From positions 385,351 to 427,850 of the forward strand of contig NW_019773592.1 of NCBI RefSeq assembly GCF_001039355.2: a stretch of 42,500 nucleotides of DNA, read 5' to 3'. Shown one piece after another: positions 21,377 through 31,575 of this stretch; position 1 is the first letter of the stretch; the number at the start of each line of letters is the position of its first letter. The stretch comes from Lingula anatina (lineage: Eukaryota; Brachiopoda; Lingulata; Lingulida; Lingulidae). The position numbers and the translations under genes were made by a program. Under the pieces are notes generated by a model that saw nothing but the letters and a program-made list of their open reading frames with translations, did not search any database and was not told where the DNA came from.

Positions 21377-21431
21377 TGTAAAGAATTACAGTGTTACACA
21401 GATAGGGTGACAGTTATGTCTACTGTGACAA
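21377..21431 (+). CDS. Candidate cryptic or poison exon in RECK intron 2
   Basis: 55 nt open between a good acceptor (CCCCATTTGCAG) and a consensus donor (ACAA before GTAAGT), reading CKELQCYTDRVTVMSTVT plus one base. It begins in phase 0, compatible with RECK exon 2, but ends in phase 1, while exon 3 starts in phase 0. Including it would shift exon 3 to read CRLGTW and stop. It is therefore either a decoy, an exon whose inclusion triggers nonsense-mediated decay, or chance. It does not resemble RECK protein, and the residues encoded by exons 2 and 3 are adjacent in vertebrate RECK. It is identical in the second version at 31521-31575. Confidence 0.3.
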
Positions 21432-24400
21432 GTAAGTAATTCACTTTAGTCATGCAACCGTGATGATTTTTTCACTTCCTCCACTATGCCTGGGGCATTC
21501 GGTTTCAGCCGAGTTATTTGACTATTCCCTTCTGAATGAGATAACTTCTTTCCCACAATAATTGACTCTTCGTGGTCCTCTGTGCCAAACCTTTGCATTA
21601 GTCTCCGCTGAAGAGCTGTCCCTGGGTGAGAAGATAATCTGACCATGTTAAAAGTGTTTAGAACTGTATCCCGAGTATCTTGTTAAGACCAAGAATCTTG
21701 TTTCCACTCAATAATAGACTCGTATATGTTTCGGTTTGTCTTCTTCTCTTGTTTTGTTGAATAATTTATCTTTAATCATGTATATTTACCATTTATTGTA
21801 ACCAAGACTCTTTAGGTTGTAAGACATGATGGGATATTTTGAGCCTTGTTCCATATAACATAGGTTCAAACATGCACAGTGTATGTCATTAATTATTGTC
21901 TAATATTGACTAATTAATCATTTTGAAACCTTTTCTTTTTTTAATACCTGGTGCAGAGAGTGACGTTAGATAGTAAATGACAAAACGTTGGGATTCCAGT
22001 ATGAGAACAGAAAAAGCAGAGCAAAAAAAAAAAAAAAGAAATCCCTTATGAATCCATTGGCCATTGGGTCTGGGCATCCGTCAGTGGTCATCAAGGTCAT
22101 TGGCCAGTGGTCAATTTGATCATTGTCACTGCCAGTGGAATACTTGGGGTTATTTTTCCAACACAATCTTGTTGCCTGTATGTGCGAGAGCATGCTGTTG
22201 TCATTGCAGTGCCTTTCGTGGGCTCACCAGGTGCGTGTGGATGCATGTCCCGCATCCTTGAACCTGCATTGTTCGGAACAAGGGAGAAATTGCTCCTTTA
22301 TGTCGGCTGACGGGTAACAAGGTGTAGAAGGCTCCGATTACAAAGATAACTGTTTGTCTGACTGATAATCAGCTATAATGGGGTATCAAGTCCCGGTGTG
22401 GGGACTTTATTAAGGGCATTGGGGAGATTTTCTGTTTTAGAATTAAAGGATGAAAATGGTGGATATATTGGAAAGTGAAATAAGATTCTTTGAAATAAAG
22501 GATCTAGTTGTGGTGGTTTTGATGCTGTTGTGAAAATGGAATCAGTTAAAATAAAGGATGTAATTGTGGTATTGATGATATTGTGACAATATTGAGCTGT
22601 CATGAGGAATAGAAGTAACTGTTTGTGCGTCTCGTAAATGGAATGTTGGGGGAATGGTGATAGTGAGCATGTTCAGCAGTAAAAGGTTGAGTGGTTCTCC
22701 CAGCTACTACACAAATAATAACAATGCTACACTAGTTTAAAATGAAAAGAAAATTGTGTTTATTTCAAACATGGAGAGCACATTTCATTCACTGTATTTA
22801 ATGCATTATGTATTTTTTACATAAATGAAGAACTAAATCAATCTCAATATATTCCCTTGGGGCATTTTTGAGGTCAAGCAACTGCTAGTATTGAATAATA
22901 TCAGAGATGAGGATGTGATGAATTCATTCAAAAACATATTTTTTTATATTGCTGTCTTAACTGCAATGGGAATTAGTGTTAGTATTAGTAGAGGCCATGT
23001 CAAGATAAATAAGATATGGCAGTTAGAATTGTTCAGTTGTTAATTTCGCATATTTTTGTTACGCTTCATATTGTTGAAGAAATAGGTATGGGATTAGTTT
23101 TCCCCTTTTTCCAGGTATGCCTGTAGAACTCTAGTCTAGGTACTTTCTCTCAGGTTTGAAAAAAACTTAGGTTCAAGCTCATTGGAAATTTTGAATTAAG
23201 ATATCATGTTGCTCCAAATGCCTGCCCTAGTGGGTTTGTAATTTCGCCACTCACAACCAGACTGGCTTATGAAAGTCTGCATTGCTTCGGGCAGATCCTG
23301 TGTATAAAAATGCCAGCCTGTCATTTTTGTTGATCTGCCAAGTTGTCAGAGGTTTTTACTGGGGAAGATTGGCCCTCAGGTGATGTGGCATTAATATGTG
23401 TATGTACAGCATACAGAAAGGATAAGAAAAAAGAAAACGTGTTGGCGTAGCACAGATAGTGTCTGTTGAGTTGACCTGTTTGTGATGCAACGGAAGATAT
23501 TGTTTTTCTGATGCTCTTGATGGATTCTCTTCAGACAGGGTTTTTCACATTTTTCATTGACTGCTTTAACTGAAAACTTACCAACAATTGTTTCATGTTT
23601 CCGGATGTATATCATATTTTGTCAATTTTTAGTCAGATGACTATAGATAGGTACTGTACATTAGTCTATAGCTATGAACAGAAACAAGGAGATGGTGTCC
23701 CTTGTATGAAAGGTCATGATGCTGTTGGCCATTCTTGATAACACTAAGGCATATTTTGGCTTAGTTACGAGTAATGTGCTCAGTCCCGAAGGTTTGAATT
23801 CTGACGTTGACCTGGTATGGTATTCAATAATTGACACCAAGAGTTTGGGGGACATTTGACCTCTATATTAAAATCAATGTGGTAGTATTTGTATTGTCAC
23901 CAAGGCTTTCCCCAGAGAACTGTCCTGCTGTCATTTGGAAGGCCATTAGCCTTAAAATTTTTAGGTAGGTTAGTGGGGTTTGCTTGGGTTGGACTCCCTG
24001 TAAATCAATAACCAAACTACAGACTCCCTGTACCCCAAATCCTGGGGAAATCCCCGTTTGTCACCCATGTAAACAGTAAATATTCTCAAACTATGAGTAC
24101 CTGATTTATTTTGATTTAAGACTCATGATATAACTAAAACAGATTAAAGATTTCTGACTGTTTGGAATTTAAGAATTAAATTTTTTACCAATTAAGAACA
24201 TTTTTATTTTAGAAATCAAAATTACAATAAGTTGCCACATATCTACATGATAAAGGGAGAGAACAAATAACCCTGAAGAGTAGTATTGTTGTGTAAGGTG
24301 AGGAGAGAGAGCTGTGACCCATATTGCCTTGTGATCTGCAGGGTGGAGAGTTTTTGAAAAAAGAAACGGGGAATATATTTTGAAGGAAATACATCTATGT

Positions 24401-26287
24401 AGTCTTATGATTCTTACAGCTCAAGTTAGAGTAGAAATTGAAATGTTTCAGTTTATAGTATAAACAGTGGATATATTGCCCAGTATCTAGAATTCAACCT
24501 GCATAACAAATGAATATTTTTTTATTACATTGGGATAGAGATATCAAAGGGATATGGGTAAACTTCAAACAGATTAATAAATTCTGCCTTCAAAGCTACC
24601 TCACCTTAATATCTCCCTTTCTTCACTGGAAATCAAAGGCAGAGCCCCTAGCATATATTAAGAGTGCGACGTCGCACGTAGCCTTTCAAAAAACTGTGGT
24701 ATGTGATAGTCATTTAGGTGATGAGTTAATTTGCACAATTTTTTTTTTTTTGTTTTGGAGTAAACAGACATAAAATGTGCAAATGATTTTTAAAAAATTT
24801 AAAATGTCTGTAAAAGATATAAAATATATTTTGAAAGGAAAGAGCAATTTATAAACCTGGTGAAACTTCTACATGTTAACCTTCTGATAACTATATAGAT
24901 AAAAATTGAGCCCTTGGATATGTAAAGTGTGTTATACTTCACGAGGACAGTGCACAGGGGATACGCTGCTCAGTGCTGTGCATGGCAGTGGCATGGACAA
25001 TGTAAAGCGTGGTAGAGTATTTACCCCATTTTCAGTCTCTTTGATGTAGGTTTTCAAAGAGGTGTCTTGCTACCAGCTAAGTGGCACTGAACTGACAACA
25101 ACCTGAAATGTCACAGAAACAACTTGTTCTCCCTTTATACTCCTTTTAAGGCGTTTTTAAATCAGTTTTAACCAAATTAGCTGTAGGTGTTATTGAGAAA
25201 ACAGATGCTGTATTGTAACTCCCCTCTTTTTCTTGTCGTTTTAACAACTCTAGTTTACCTTATAATTAAGTGTTTTCCTAGTTACCATTTCAGAGATAAT
25301 TTTGTTTTAAATTTTAATTTAAATATTTTTCGTTCATTTTTTATTATTATGATGTGATCAACCATATCATCCTTGTAGCTGACGTTATTTATGTGTATTA
25401 CTGTTACAAGTGAGTTGCCCTCTGGTCCGTTCAATTTCTCCAGCATTACGACTTCCTGTTCTGCTTGGAAATAAGTCAAAACACAAGGTAAACTAGACTT
25501 CCTCAATTATATAGGTAGTTCAGTTATTTTGCTCATATTTTGGCAGCAAAGTTGCAGCTGACGATTTTTTGTGCAGAAAATAATGATGTGTGTCAGGGTT
25601 AGGGTTCGAGCAACCAGGAAAAGTGAAAGGGTTTTATTGTGAGCGACCAGGGATGTAAAATATCATTTCCTCTTGCCAGCGAATTGTGTCATTGCTGTAA
25701 GTTGTAATATTGCTACAGTTTAAGATAAAGCCTCAGAACATCATATGCTGTCAACTTACAGATTGCTGAGATAGAATCTACTAAGTTGAGCTGTCACAGT
25801 GTGGTTGGAAACACGGCCTAATTTACTAACATGTCCCCAACTCGGCATGATGGAAAATACATCTGAGCTACATGTGTTCTTGCTTACTAGTGAATGGAGA
25901 TCACACTTGGTAAAGTGAAAAACTTGAGCACTTTGAGAGAGCCATATATCAGACACTTTAAAAGAATTTTGGCTGCATGGCAACTAAAAGGACTGAAGTG
26001 CCATATTTTGAAAGGAGGTGGAAAGAAGAATGTGTCGAAATAAAAAAGTGCGAAAAGTGTTGCTTGTATAGGATTACTTCTTGTGACGTATTATAACCTA
26101 CAAAGAAATGAAAAGTAAAGTGGCTGATGTTATTTTTGGGGATTGTGGTTTGGGAGGGAGGAGGTTCATCAGGGCCATCATCCAAAATGAAGAGATGTCA
26201 TTACCATAATCCTACTAGTATATCAAAATTGTAGTAAAAAAACAAGCTTGTTCTAACTTATACTTCAGTTTGGTTAATGTTTCTGTG
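21432..26287 (+). other. RECK: RECK intron 2, middle part
   Basis: AT-rich intronic sequence with no supported gene. Several open frames of 60-90 codons occur on both strands, but they are interrupted or shifted by indels in the second haplotype, as expected for non-coding DNA. Confidence 0.5.
25351..25417. repeat. 67-bp sequence duplicated at 27681
   Basis: GATGTGATCAACCATATCAT through TTACAAGTGAGTTG. It is present here in both haplotype versions (also about 35462-35528) and copied with one mismatch at 27681-27747 in version 1 only. It is probably the source copy. Confidence 0.85.
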
Positions 26288-26290
26288 TAA

Positions 26291-26505
26291 GGCTCTGTTC
26301 TCACAACTTTTAGATCGATCTATCACCGCGGGGAGTCTCACTAGATTACTGTCAGATAATCCGCCTTAAGTGTCCGTCCCCGCCTACAACAAGCTATAAG
26401 GGGTAATTAACTTTCGTGTCCGCCCGGCTGACAGCTATTTAGCGTGAACCCCCAGGGAGTTAGGTCGATCCAATGTAGGTCGATCTAATCTATGAGAATG
26501 GGGTG
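26291..26505 (+). mobile_element. 215-bp Harbinger-type MITE, copy B, with empty allele
   Basis: TAA at 26288-26290 and 26506-26508 flanks a 215-bp element beginning GGCTCTGTTCTCACAACTTT and ending TATGAGAATGGGGTG. The corresponding site in the second version (about 36397-36405, TTCTGTGTAAGATAC) has one TAA and no element. This defines the boundaries and the 3-bp target duplication directly. It is about 98% identical to 9900-10114 in the opposite orientation, so it moved recently. Confidence 0.93.
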
Positions 26506-26508
26506 TAA

Positions 26509-27037
26509 GATACAAATTTGAAAATGTCCAAACAGACATGCACATCTTAATCTTAGTCCGTGTGTCTTTGAAATATCTTTGAAATTGATCATTAAATCCT
26601 CTGCCAAAATAATTTGAGTGCTGATGAAAATGATGTTAAGGCTTATCCAGTTATTTCAATGACTACCAAATGAAATGATCATTGATGACTTATTAAAAAA
26701 TTCACAATTTCCTGTTATTAATAGATGATAGAATGCAAATATGCATCTGGGCATTTCAGGAAGAAACCAATATGAGCAAATTGGTCTTACAAAGATTTTG
26801 ATGAAGGGAAGCTTATTATTTCTTGTCAGTGTGCTCTGCTGGTGCTGAAAATAAACTGCAGGTAAAGATAGAACTGGGAGATGATATACCATGCTCAGGG
26901 CCATAAATATGTTCTCCTTCATAGACTTGCATATTTTTAGTGCATCATAGCTTGTATGATGTACAAGCACCTGTGAACCTTAATACATTTAGCTGACTGA
27001 TCTGTATACCTGCATATGTGCACACATGCACAGCTGA

Positions 27038-27039
<2 letters not shown>
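26509..27039 (+). other. RECK: RECK intron 2, nothing recognised
   Basis: Intronic sequence well conserved between the two versions. It holds an open frame of about 104 codons on the minus strand (26656-26970) with no recognisable domain. Confidence 0.4.

Positions 27040-27105
<66 letters not shown>
27040..27105. repeat. (CT)n microsatellite, long allele
   Basis: About 32 CT units. The matching tract in the second version (about 36932-36969) is shorter and begins with CTCG units, so it is polymorphic. Confidence 0.95.
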
Positions 27106-27110
<5 letters not shown>

Positions 27111-27214
27111 TGGTCTATCACTTGTCAAAAGTATGTTTTCAGGTCTTATTGTAAATATGTAAAGACTCTGATGACTGATAACATTTTCCAAAATGTAGGA
27201 TAATTTGTCCATTA

Positions 27215-27389
27215 GGCCCCATTCAGAATAGGGGACTAACTGGTCCGAGGGTCAAATATGGCCAGCCACTACAAAGCTTGTCGTCTAATCTGCTTGTAGA
27301 CACTGAATAGATATCCCATGGGGAAGTATTCAAGTGGGTCAGCCATATTTGACCCTCAGACTAGTTAGTCCCCTATTCTGAATGGGGCC
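27215..27389. mobile_element. 175-bp MITE with long inverted ends
   Basis: The left end GGCCCCATTCAGAATAGGGG continuing to about 27270 is the near-perfect complement of the right end from about 27331 to TATTCTGAATGGGGCC. The inverted repeats are about 55 bp, so most of the element can form a hairpin. The flanks are TTA and TGA, probably a decayed TTA duplication. It is present in both versions (37081-37255, same length). The inner motif TCAAATATGGC/GCCATATTTGA is shared with the elements at 27887 and 29073. Confidence 0.85.
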
Positions 27390-27680
27390 TGAAAGATAAA
27401 ATGGTCAAGATGACCATATCAGAAGCAGTGTCAAGGCTTGTACTTTCAGTAACAAACATATTTACAAGTGCTTTCCCAAGATCTAACTTCCTGATTAGAT
27501 TGTTTGTGAGGAAGGAGCTTGTCATGGTCATATGTCTCTCCAAGATAAAATCGTCATATATTTCTACTGAAGAAAATTTAAATACCTAGGTGCTTATAAT
27601 TTGAAGGTTAATTGTATAAAAAAGACAATTCATGCAGGGCACCGTATAATATATAGTTCACCGTATAATATTTAGTATTT

Positions 27681-27747
27681 GATGTGATCAACCATATCAT
27701 CCTTCTAGCTGACGTTATTTATGTGTATTACTGTTACAAGTGAGTTG
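27681..27747. repeat. 67-bp templated insertion, version 1 only
   Basis: A copy of 25351-25417 with one mismatch (CTTCTAG for CTTGTAG), inserted about 2.3 kb downstream in the same orientation. The second version (around 37517-37533) lacks it. Confidence 0.85.
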
Positions 27748-27886
27748 TGAGTTGGTTACTTATTTCCTATTTCACAGTTCTAAAGGTTCTTACTGGGATG
27801 TTCTTCAAATAATGTCATTGTCAGTGGAAGAGGTGAATGGTACTGGTTTTAAGGCAGTTGGTTCAGAACCAGTCAAGAGTGTCTTT

Positions 27887-28034
27887 GGGCACATTCAGAA
27901 CAAAATGATCTGTGGACTAACAGATTCGTGGATCAAATATGGCGCCACCCACTTGAAAGTGTGCCAGGATTTAATTGCTCTGTCCCCACTGGGACGGTGG
28001 TATGGGAGGTGGGAATCCATTGTCAAATGTGCAC
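27887..28034. mobile_element. Degenerate relative of the 27215/29073 elements
   Basis: Starts GGGCACATTCAGAACA and contains GGACTAAC and GATCAAATATGGC, close to a CCACTT. It ends TGTCAAATGTGCAC. The ends form an imperfect inverted repeat, but no clear target duplication is left (TTA on the left only in version 2). The matching segment is 37668-37814. Confidence 0.55.
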
Positions 28035-29069
28035 TATAAACTCAGCTCCTAAACAAATTGAGTGTGGGATAAACTGAATTTATCTAATTATCAGTCTTGA
28101 ATCTGTCTAGTCCGAACAGACCTTTTTACTCCAATATTGAAAAGCTAACTCATGAAGATTCTCTGAAAAAAAAAAATTTTGGCTCAGGTTTCATGATTGT
28201 GTTTGCTCTGTTGATTTGTTTCATGCCATTTAAAGGGAGTTAGTTTTAATATGATTGTATTTTCCCAATTGATTTGTTTCTTGTCAATTTAGGGAGTTAA
28301 TTTCCTATTGTTGACAGAGAGTCGATGTATGTTTGCTGTTTAGGATTGCATTTTCTGCAGGCAAAAGACAAAGATACACATGCTTTAGAAGGCTGAATAT
28401 TTACCTTACGTACTAGTATGTTATCAAACAGTAATGTCTGAAGTCAGTATTTATTTCATTTTTTGCAAACAATTAGAATTAGATCTGCTTTGTTGGGTGG
28501 GGTGGGGGTGAGAGAGAGAGGGGTGGGGTAGGGGTGAGGGTAATGTACTGTTATTAATATCAGTTTTATTTCATTTCTTCCTGACAGCTGAGCTACTAAC
28601 GTTATTAACATTTCATAGGCATGGCATACACACATTTTATCATGTTGCGTAATATGCCCATTAAGATCACAAGTCATTAAGAAGATGATAAAGAATAAAT
28701 GTTTTGGTAATTCTAATATATGATAAGAAGCTTGCCAAATTTGTAACTGTTCAAACATTTCACCATATTGATAACACAAAATTAATTCATCGTCATAAAC
28801 ATTTTTAGATCCCGAGTGTCAATTGTGAGTTATTGTTTGCCCAAGTGGATAATAAAGCAAAGAAATACATCAATATTAGCCATTCATCAGCCACTTGTGT
28901 CCATGGATTACATGACAGGAGCAAGGGATTGATTGACCTAGTTAGACAGCAAAAGAGCTTGGCTGGGATTAATATTGAAACTTTAAAAAAATAAATCATT
29001 CGAGAGCTATTAAGATATTTGAGTGCTGAGAGCCGTGATAGTGTTAGCTGGTTGTGACCTCCAACTTTC
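28035..29069 (+). other. RECK: RECK intron 2, nothing recognised
   Basis: Intronic DNA with a GGGGTG/AGAG-rich simple stretch at about 28495-28545. No gene seen. Confidence 0.45.
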
Positions 29070-29072
29070 TAA

Positions 29073-29498
29073 GAGCACATTCACAACAGATGATCCGTGC
29101 CATTAAACGGATTAAATCTCGGCCCCGAGGTTTAATTGTTAACTTAGATCCCATTTCCAGAGATTAGATCGATCTACTTTAGATCGACCTAACTCCCTGG
29201 GGGTTCACGCTAAATAGCTGTCAGCCGAGCAGACATGAAAGTTAATACCCCCTTACAGCTTGTAGTAGGTGAGACGGACATTTAAGCCGGATTATCTGAC
29301 AGTAATCTAGTGAGACTCCCTGCGGGGATAGATCGATTTAAAAGCTCTGGGAATACAGCCTTAGGCTCCTTGCAGCGATGGTATGTGTGGAGGTGGGGAG
29401 ACCATCAGGGAGACCATCGGCATCTCTTTTTAAGTGGGGTCAGCCATATTAAGTAAGCAGATCAGTTAGTCCTCGGATCATCTGTTTTGAATGTGCTC
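29073..29498. mobile_element. MITE host element (about 208 bp) carrying a nested MITE
   Basis: Outer ends GAGCACATTCACAACAGATG and CATCTGTTTTGAATGTGCTC are inverted repeats flanked by TAA (29070-29072 and 29499-29501). The inside is interrupted by the 215-bp element at 29147-29361. Subtracting that and its duplicated TTA leaves about 208 bp. Near its right end it shares GTCAGCCATATT and GTTAGTCC with the element at 27215. The same nested pair is present at 38816-39242, so both insertions predate the split of the two haplotypes. Confidence 0.88.
29147..29361 (-). mobile_element. 215-bp Harbinger-type MITE, copy C, nested
   Basis: Exactly 215 bp with TTA at 29144-29146 and 29362-29364. Ends are GATCCCATTTCCAGAGATTA and CTCTGGGAATACAGCC. 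Internally it is collinear with copies A and B (ACTCCCTGGGGGTTCACGCT, CTGACAGTAATCTAGTGAGA) but more diverged at the tips. It is in the same orientation as copy A. Confidence 0.9.
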
Positions 29499-29950
29499 TA
29501 AAATGGGCTTTAGAAGGGCGAGACTGGTGAATTTCAGAAATTATCACATAACGTTCTGAATTAATTTAAGTAGTGCGATTGGACATGTTGGATTGATAAA
29601 GAAATATGCCAAAGAAGGCCATCCACAATTTTACCAAACATATCTTTTAAGGAAGCTATGAGTTACTCAAGGATGGTTTTTGTTCAACCTTCATCATAGA
29701 ACAAGAGCTTGTTATGTTTGTTGATAAAAGTTGATGTAAAAAAGAAAGATGTTCAACAAAAAACTCAAAACATCAACTGACAATGAAAAAATTGCTTTTT
29801 CCTCAGATTTATTGATCATACATTTCAAGAGCTCTATTCAACTGTATGGATATGTGGTTACTCAAATCTGAGTGTGACACATTCACACTAAGTGGAAAGA
29901 GAACCCTTCACAATTGATTCGGGTGACGTTGATGCAGGCAGAGTAAACCT

Positions 29951-30098
29951 GGGCCCGTAACTCAAAACCATCGCGCATTGCGACCGAATGCAAGCGTCTC
30001 CATTCCATAACTCACCCATACTCGCCCCATATGGGGGTTACGGAATCGAGACTCTTGTAATTGGTCGCAATTCGTGATGCTTTCGAGTTACGGGGCCC
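29951..30098. mobile_element. 148-bp foldback element
   Basis: The left arm begins GGGCCCGTAACTCAAAACCA and the right arm ends TTTCGAGTTACGGGGCCC. The arms are inverted repeats of about 63 bp around a short loop containing CCCATATGGGG. The flanks (CCT and TGA) show no convincing target duplication, so the superfamily is undecided. It is present in both versions (39692-39840). Confidence 0.8.
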
Positions 30099-30976
30099 TG
30101 ATTGTATTCAAGCTGGTGGTTGTCCAGAATCCTTCCTACTTAAAACTTTTTATTGTAGAGGTATAGAGGGACTTACCTTGTCACCTTTGTGCCAATTTAC
30201 ACAGTACTTTTGAGCCTAGCCATGTGTCATTTTGATTGAAATGAAGTAACCATTCTGGTAAAAAGAACTTAAGTGTGAATTTGCCCAGAGATTTTATTGT
30301 TTGCCAGACAATTTCTGATAAAACAACATAGAATAATGACACTGTTATCAAGCCCCTCGACCAACTGTGTTTTTATTGCATTGATTTCAGCTCAAGTTGG
30401 CAGTATCGGAAATTGGATCTAGTTCCCTAGCACTGAAAATGTTTGTTCTCTAGATTGGGGGTAGAAACCAACTCCTTTGCTTCAATTTATTGTATTAGGA
30501 TGAAATACTGTAGCCAATTTAGTTAAAAAGTGTGTGGTCCGTTAGACAGTGAATTAATGATACAGATAAGGTTTCAGTTGGAGAATGTTATAAAGATAAA
30601 TAATATGATTTTGTTAATTCATTATGTGAAAAATCTTGATAAGTGGGAATTTTTTTTACAGAAACAGCCATTTTCATTGTGCTTGAAAGATATAGCAGCA
30701 GCAGCAAATAGAATTTTGTACTAGTGTTCTTTGTTCAAGACTAAGTTTAAAATGACTAAAATTTGTACCATACTCATAACTGTATGCTGTATTCACCCTT
30801 TACAGTTGTTTAAAAGAAAATATTGTTGCTGTGGTTTAATGCAAAAAAAAAAAAAAAAGCAAACAAACTTAATTTTCTTGTATTTTTCACATCACAATTA
30901 TTGGCAGTTGAGTATGTATCATTATGTATTAAGGTGTATAATCACAATCTATACTCAATTTATTTATCTTTCACAG

Positions 30977-31060
30977 CTTGCAGACTTGGGACATGGTAAC
31001 CATCACACACAAGAAATACAGTATCTGGCAGACATAGTGAAGAACTGTCCCAAAGATCTG
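30977..31060 (+). CDS. RECK: RECK, third coding exon, haplotype version 1
   Basis: 84 nt between TTATCTTTCACAG and GTGAGT, in phase 0 at both ends. It reads LADLGHGNHHTQ then EIQYLADIVKNCPKDL. It continues directly from the CQQ that ends exon 2. Vertebrate RECK at this place has a helix of the form RLKHLLQRAPDYCPE, and the pattern (I/L)-x-x-L-x-x-x-x-x-x-C-P is kept here. The cysteine is part of the first cysteine-knot-like repeat. The next exon, expected to carry an aromatic-rich (E)xWxC segment, is not found before the window ends. An uninterrupted CT tract begins 6 bases into the following intron. Compare the diverged second version at 40693-40776. Confidence 0.78.
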
Positions 31061-31066
31061 GTGAGT

Positions 31067-31118
<52 letters not shown>
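31067..31118. repeat. (CT)n tract directly after the exon 3 donor
   Basis: A C-run and about 20 CT units follow GTGAGT immediately. In the second version the tract is shorter (about 40783-40820) but in the same place. Confidence 0.95.
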
Positions 31119-31121
<3 letters not shown>

Positions 31122-31447
31122 AATTTGCAAATCAAACTGTCTGTTTCTGGAAGTAGAACCTTGAGACCGATTTAGCTTAAGTGGCGTGAGTGTGAAAATA
31201 TGGTTTTAATTAAATGAGGCCAACAATTTTCGGTGGAGGGGGGAGAGAGAGAGTGAGAGAGAAAGAGAGTAATTAGCATTTTGTACTCTGTTTATCCTAA
31301 TTTAGTGATTTCCTCTCTTTCTTTTATCATGGTTTTATTTAAAAGAACAATAGGTGCAGCTTGGTTTTGTAGTCTTTGTATCTTAGGTATGATATGCATT
31401 TGGGCAGATGCTGCATTGAGATTTGACATAAGCACAATTAACCGGGT

Positions 31448-31448
31448 N
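31448..31448. other. Single-N join 4
   Basis: A lone N, after which the 10-kb segment begins again from the position equivalent to 21305. Confidence 0.88.
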
Positions 31449-31520
31449 GAAAAGTGAAGCATTAAGTTGGCATGCAGATGTCAGATTTCTTTAAATAAAT
31501 CTGTAACTCCCCATTTGCAG

Positions 31521-31575
31521 TGTAAAGAATTACAGTGTTACACAGATAGGGTGACAGTTATGTCTACTGTGACAA
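31521..31575 (+). CDS. Candidate cryptic exon, version 2
   Basis: Identical in sequence and splice sites to 21377-21431. It lies in the roughly 670-bp block that is the same in both versions, so identity here is not by itself evidence of selection. Confidence 0.25.

Larger units (their letters stand above)
21305..31443. repeat. 10.1-kb segment, haplotype version 1
   Basis: Collinear with 31449-41529. The first about 670 bp and last about 200 bp are essentially identical. The middle differs by scattered SNPs, many small indels, microsatellite length, one MITE (26291-26505), a 67-bp insertion near 27681 and a replaced segment after RECK exon 3. Identical ends with a divergent middle are the shape of a heterozygous assembly bubble. 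Confidence 0.9.

Noticed and set aside
22064-22317. Overlapping open frames (VNLIIVTASGILG and others) kept in both 10-kb versions
   Set aside because: Three frames are open at once in a short, low-divergence stretch. No domain or splice context was seen, and one frame is extended in the other version only by an indel.
25382-25411. Mini-exon between TTGTAG and GTGAGT in intron 2
   Set aside because: It is only 30-31 nt, its phase cannot link exon 2 to exon 3 even in combination with the 21377 candidate, and it is part of the 67-bp duplicated sequence.
25600-25612. Telomere-like GGGTTAGGGTT
   Set aside because: Fewer than two full TTAGGG units are present, so it is a chance match.
26656-26970. 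104-codon minus-strand open frame kept in both versions
   Set aside because: No recognisable domain, hydrophobic and cysteine content looks random, it lies deep in an intron, and the region has few differences overall.
27040-27105. Arg-Glu and Leu-Ser repeat peptides
   Set aside because: These are pure translation of the CT microsatellite.
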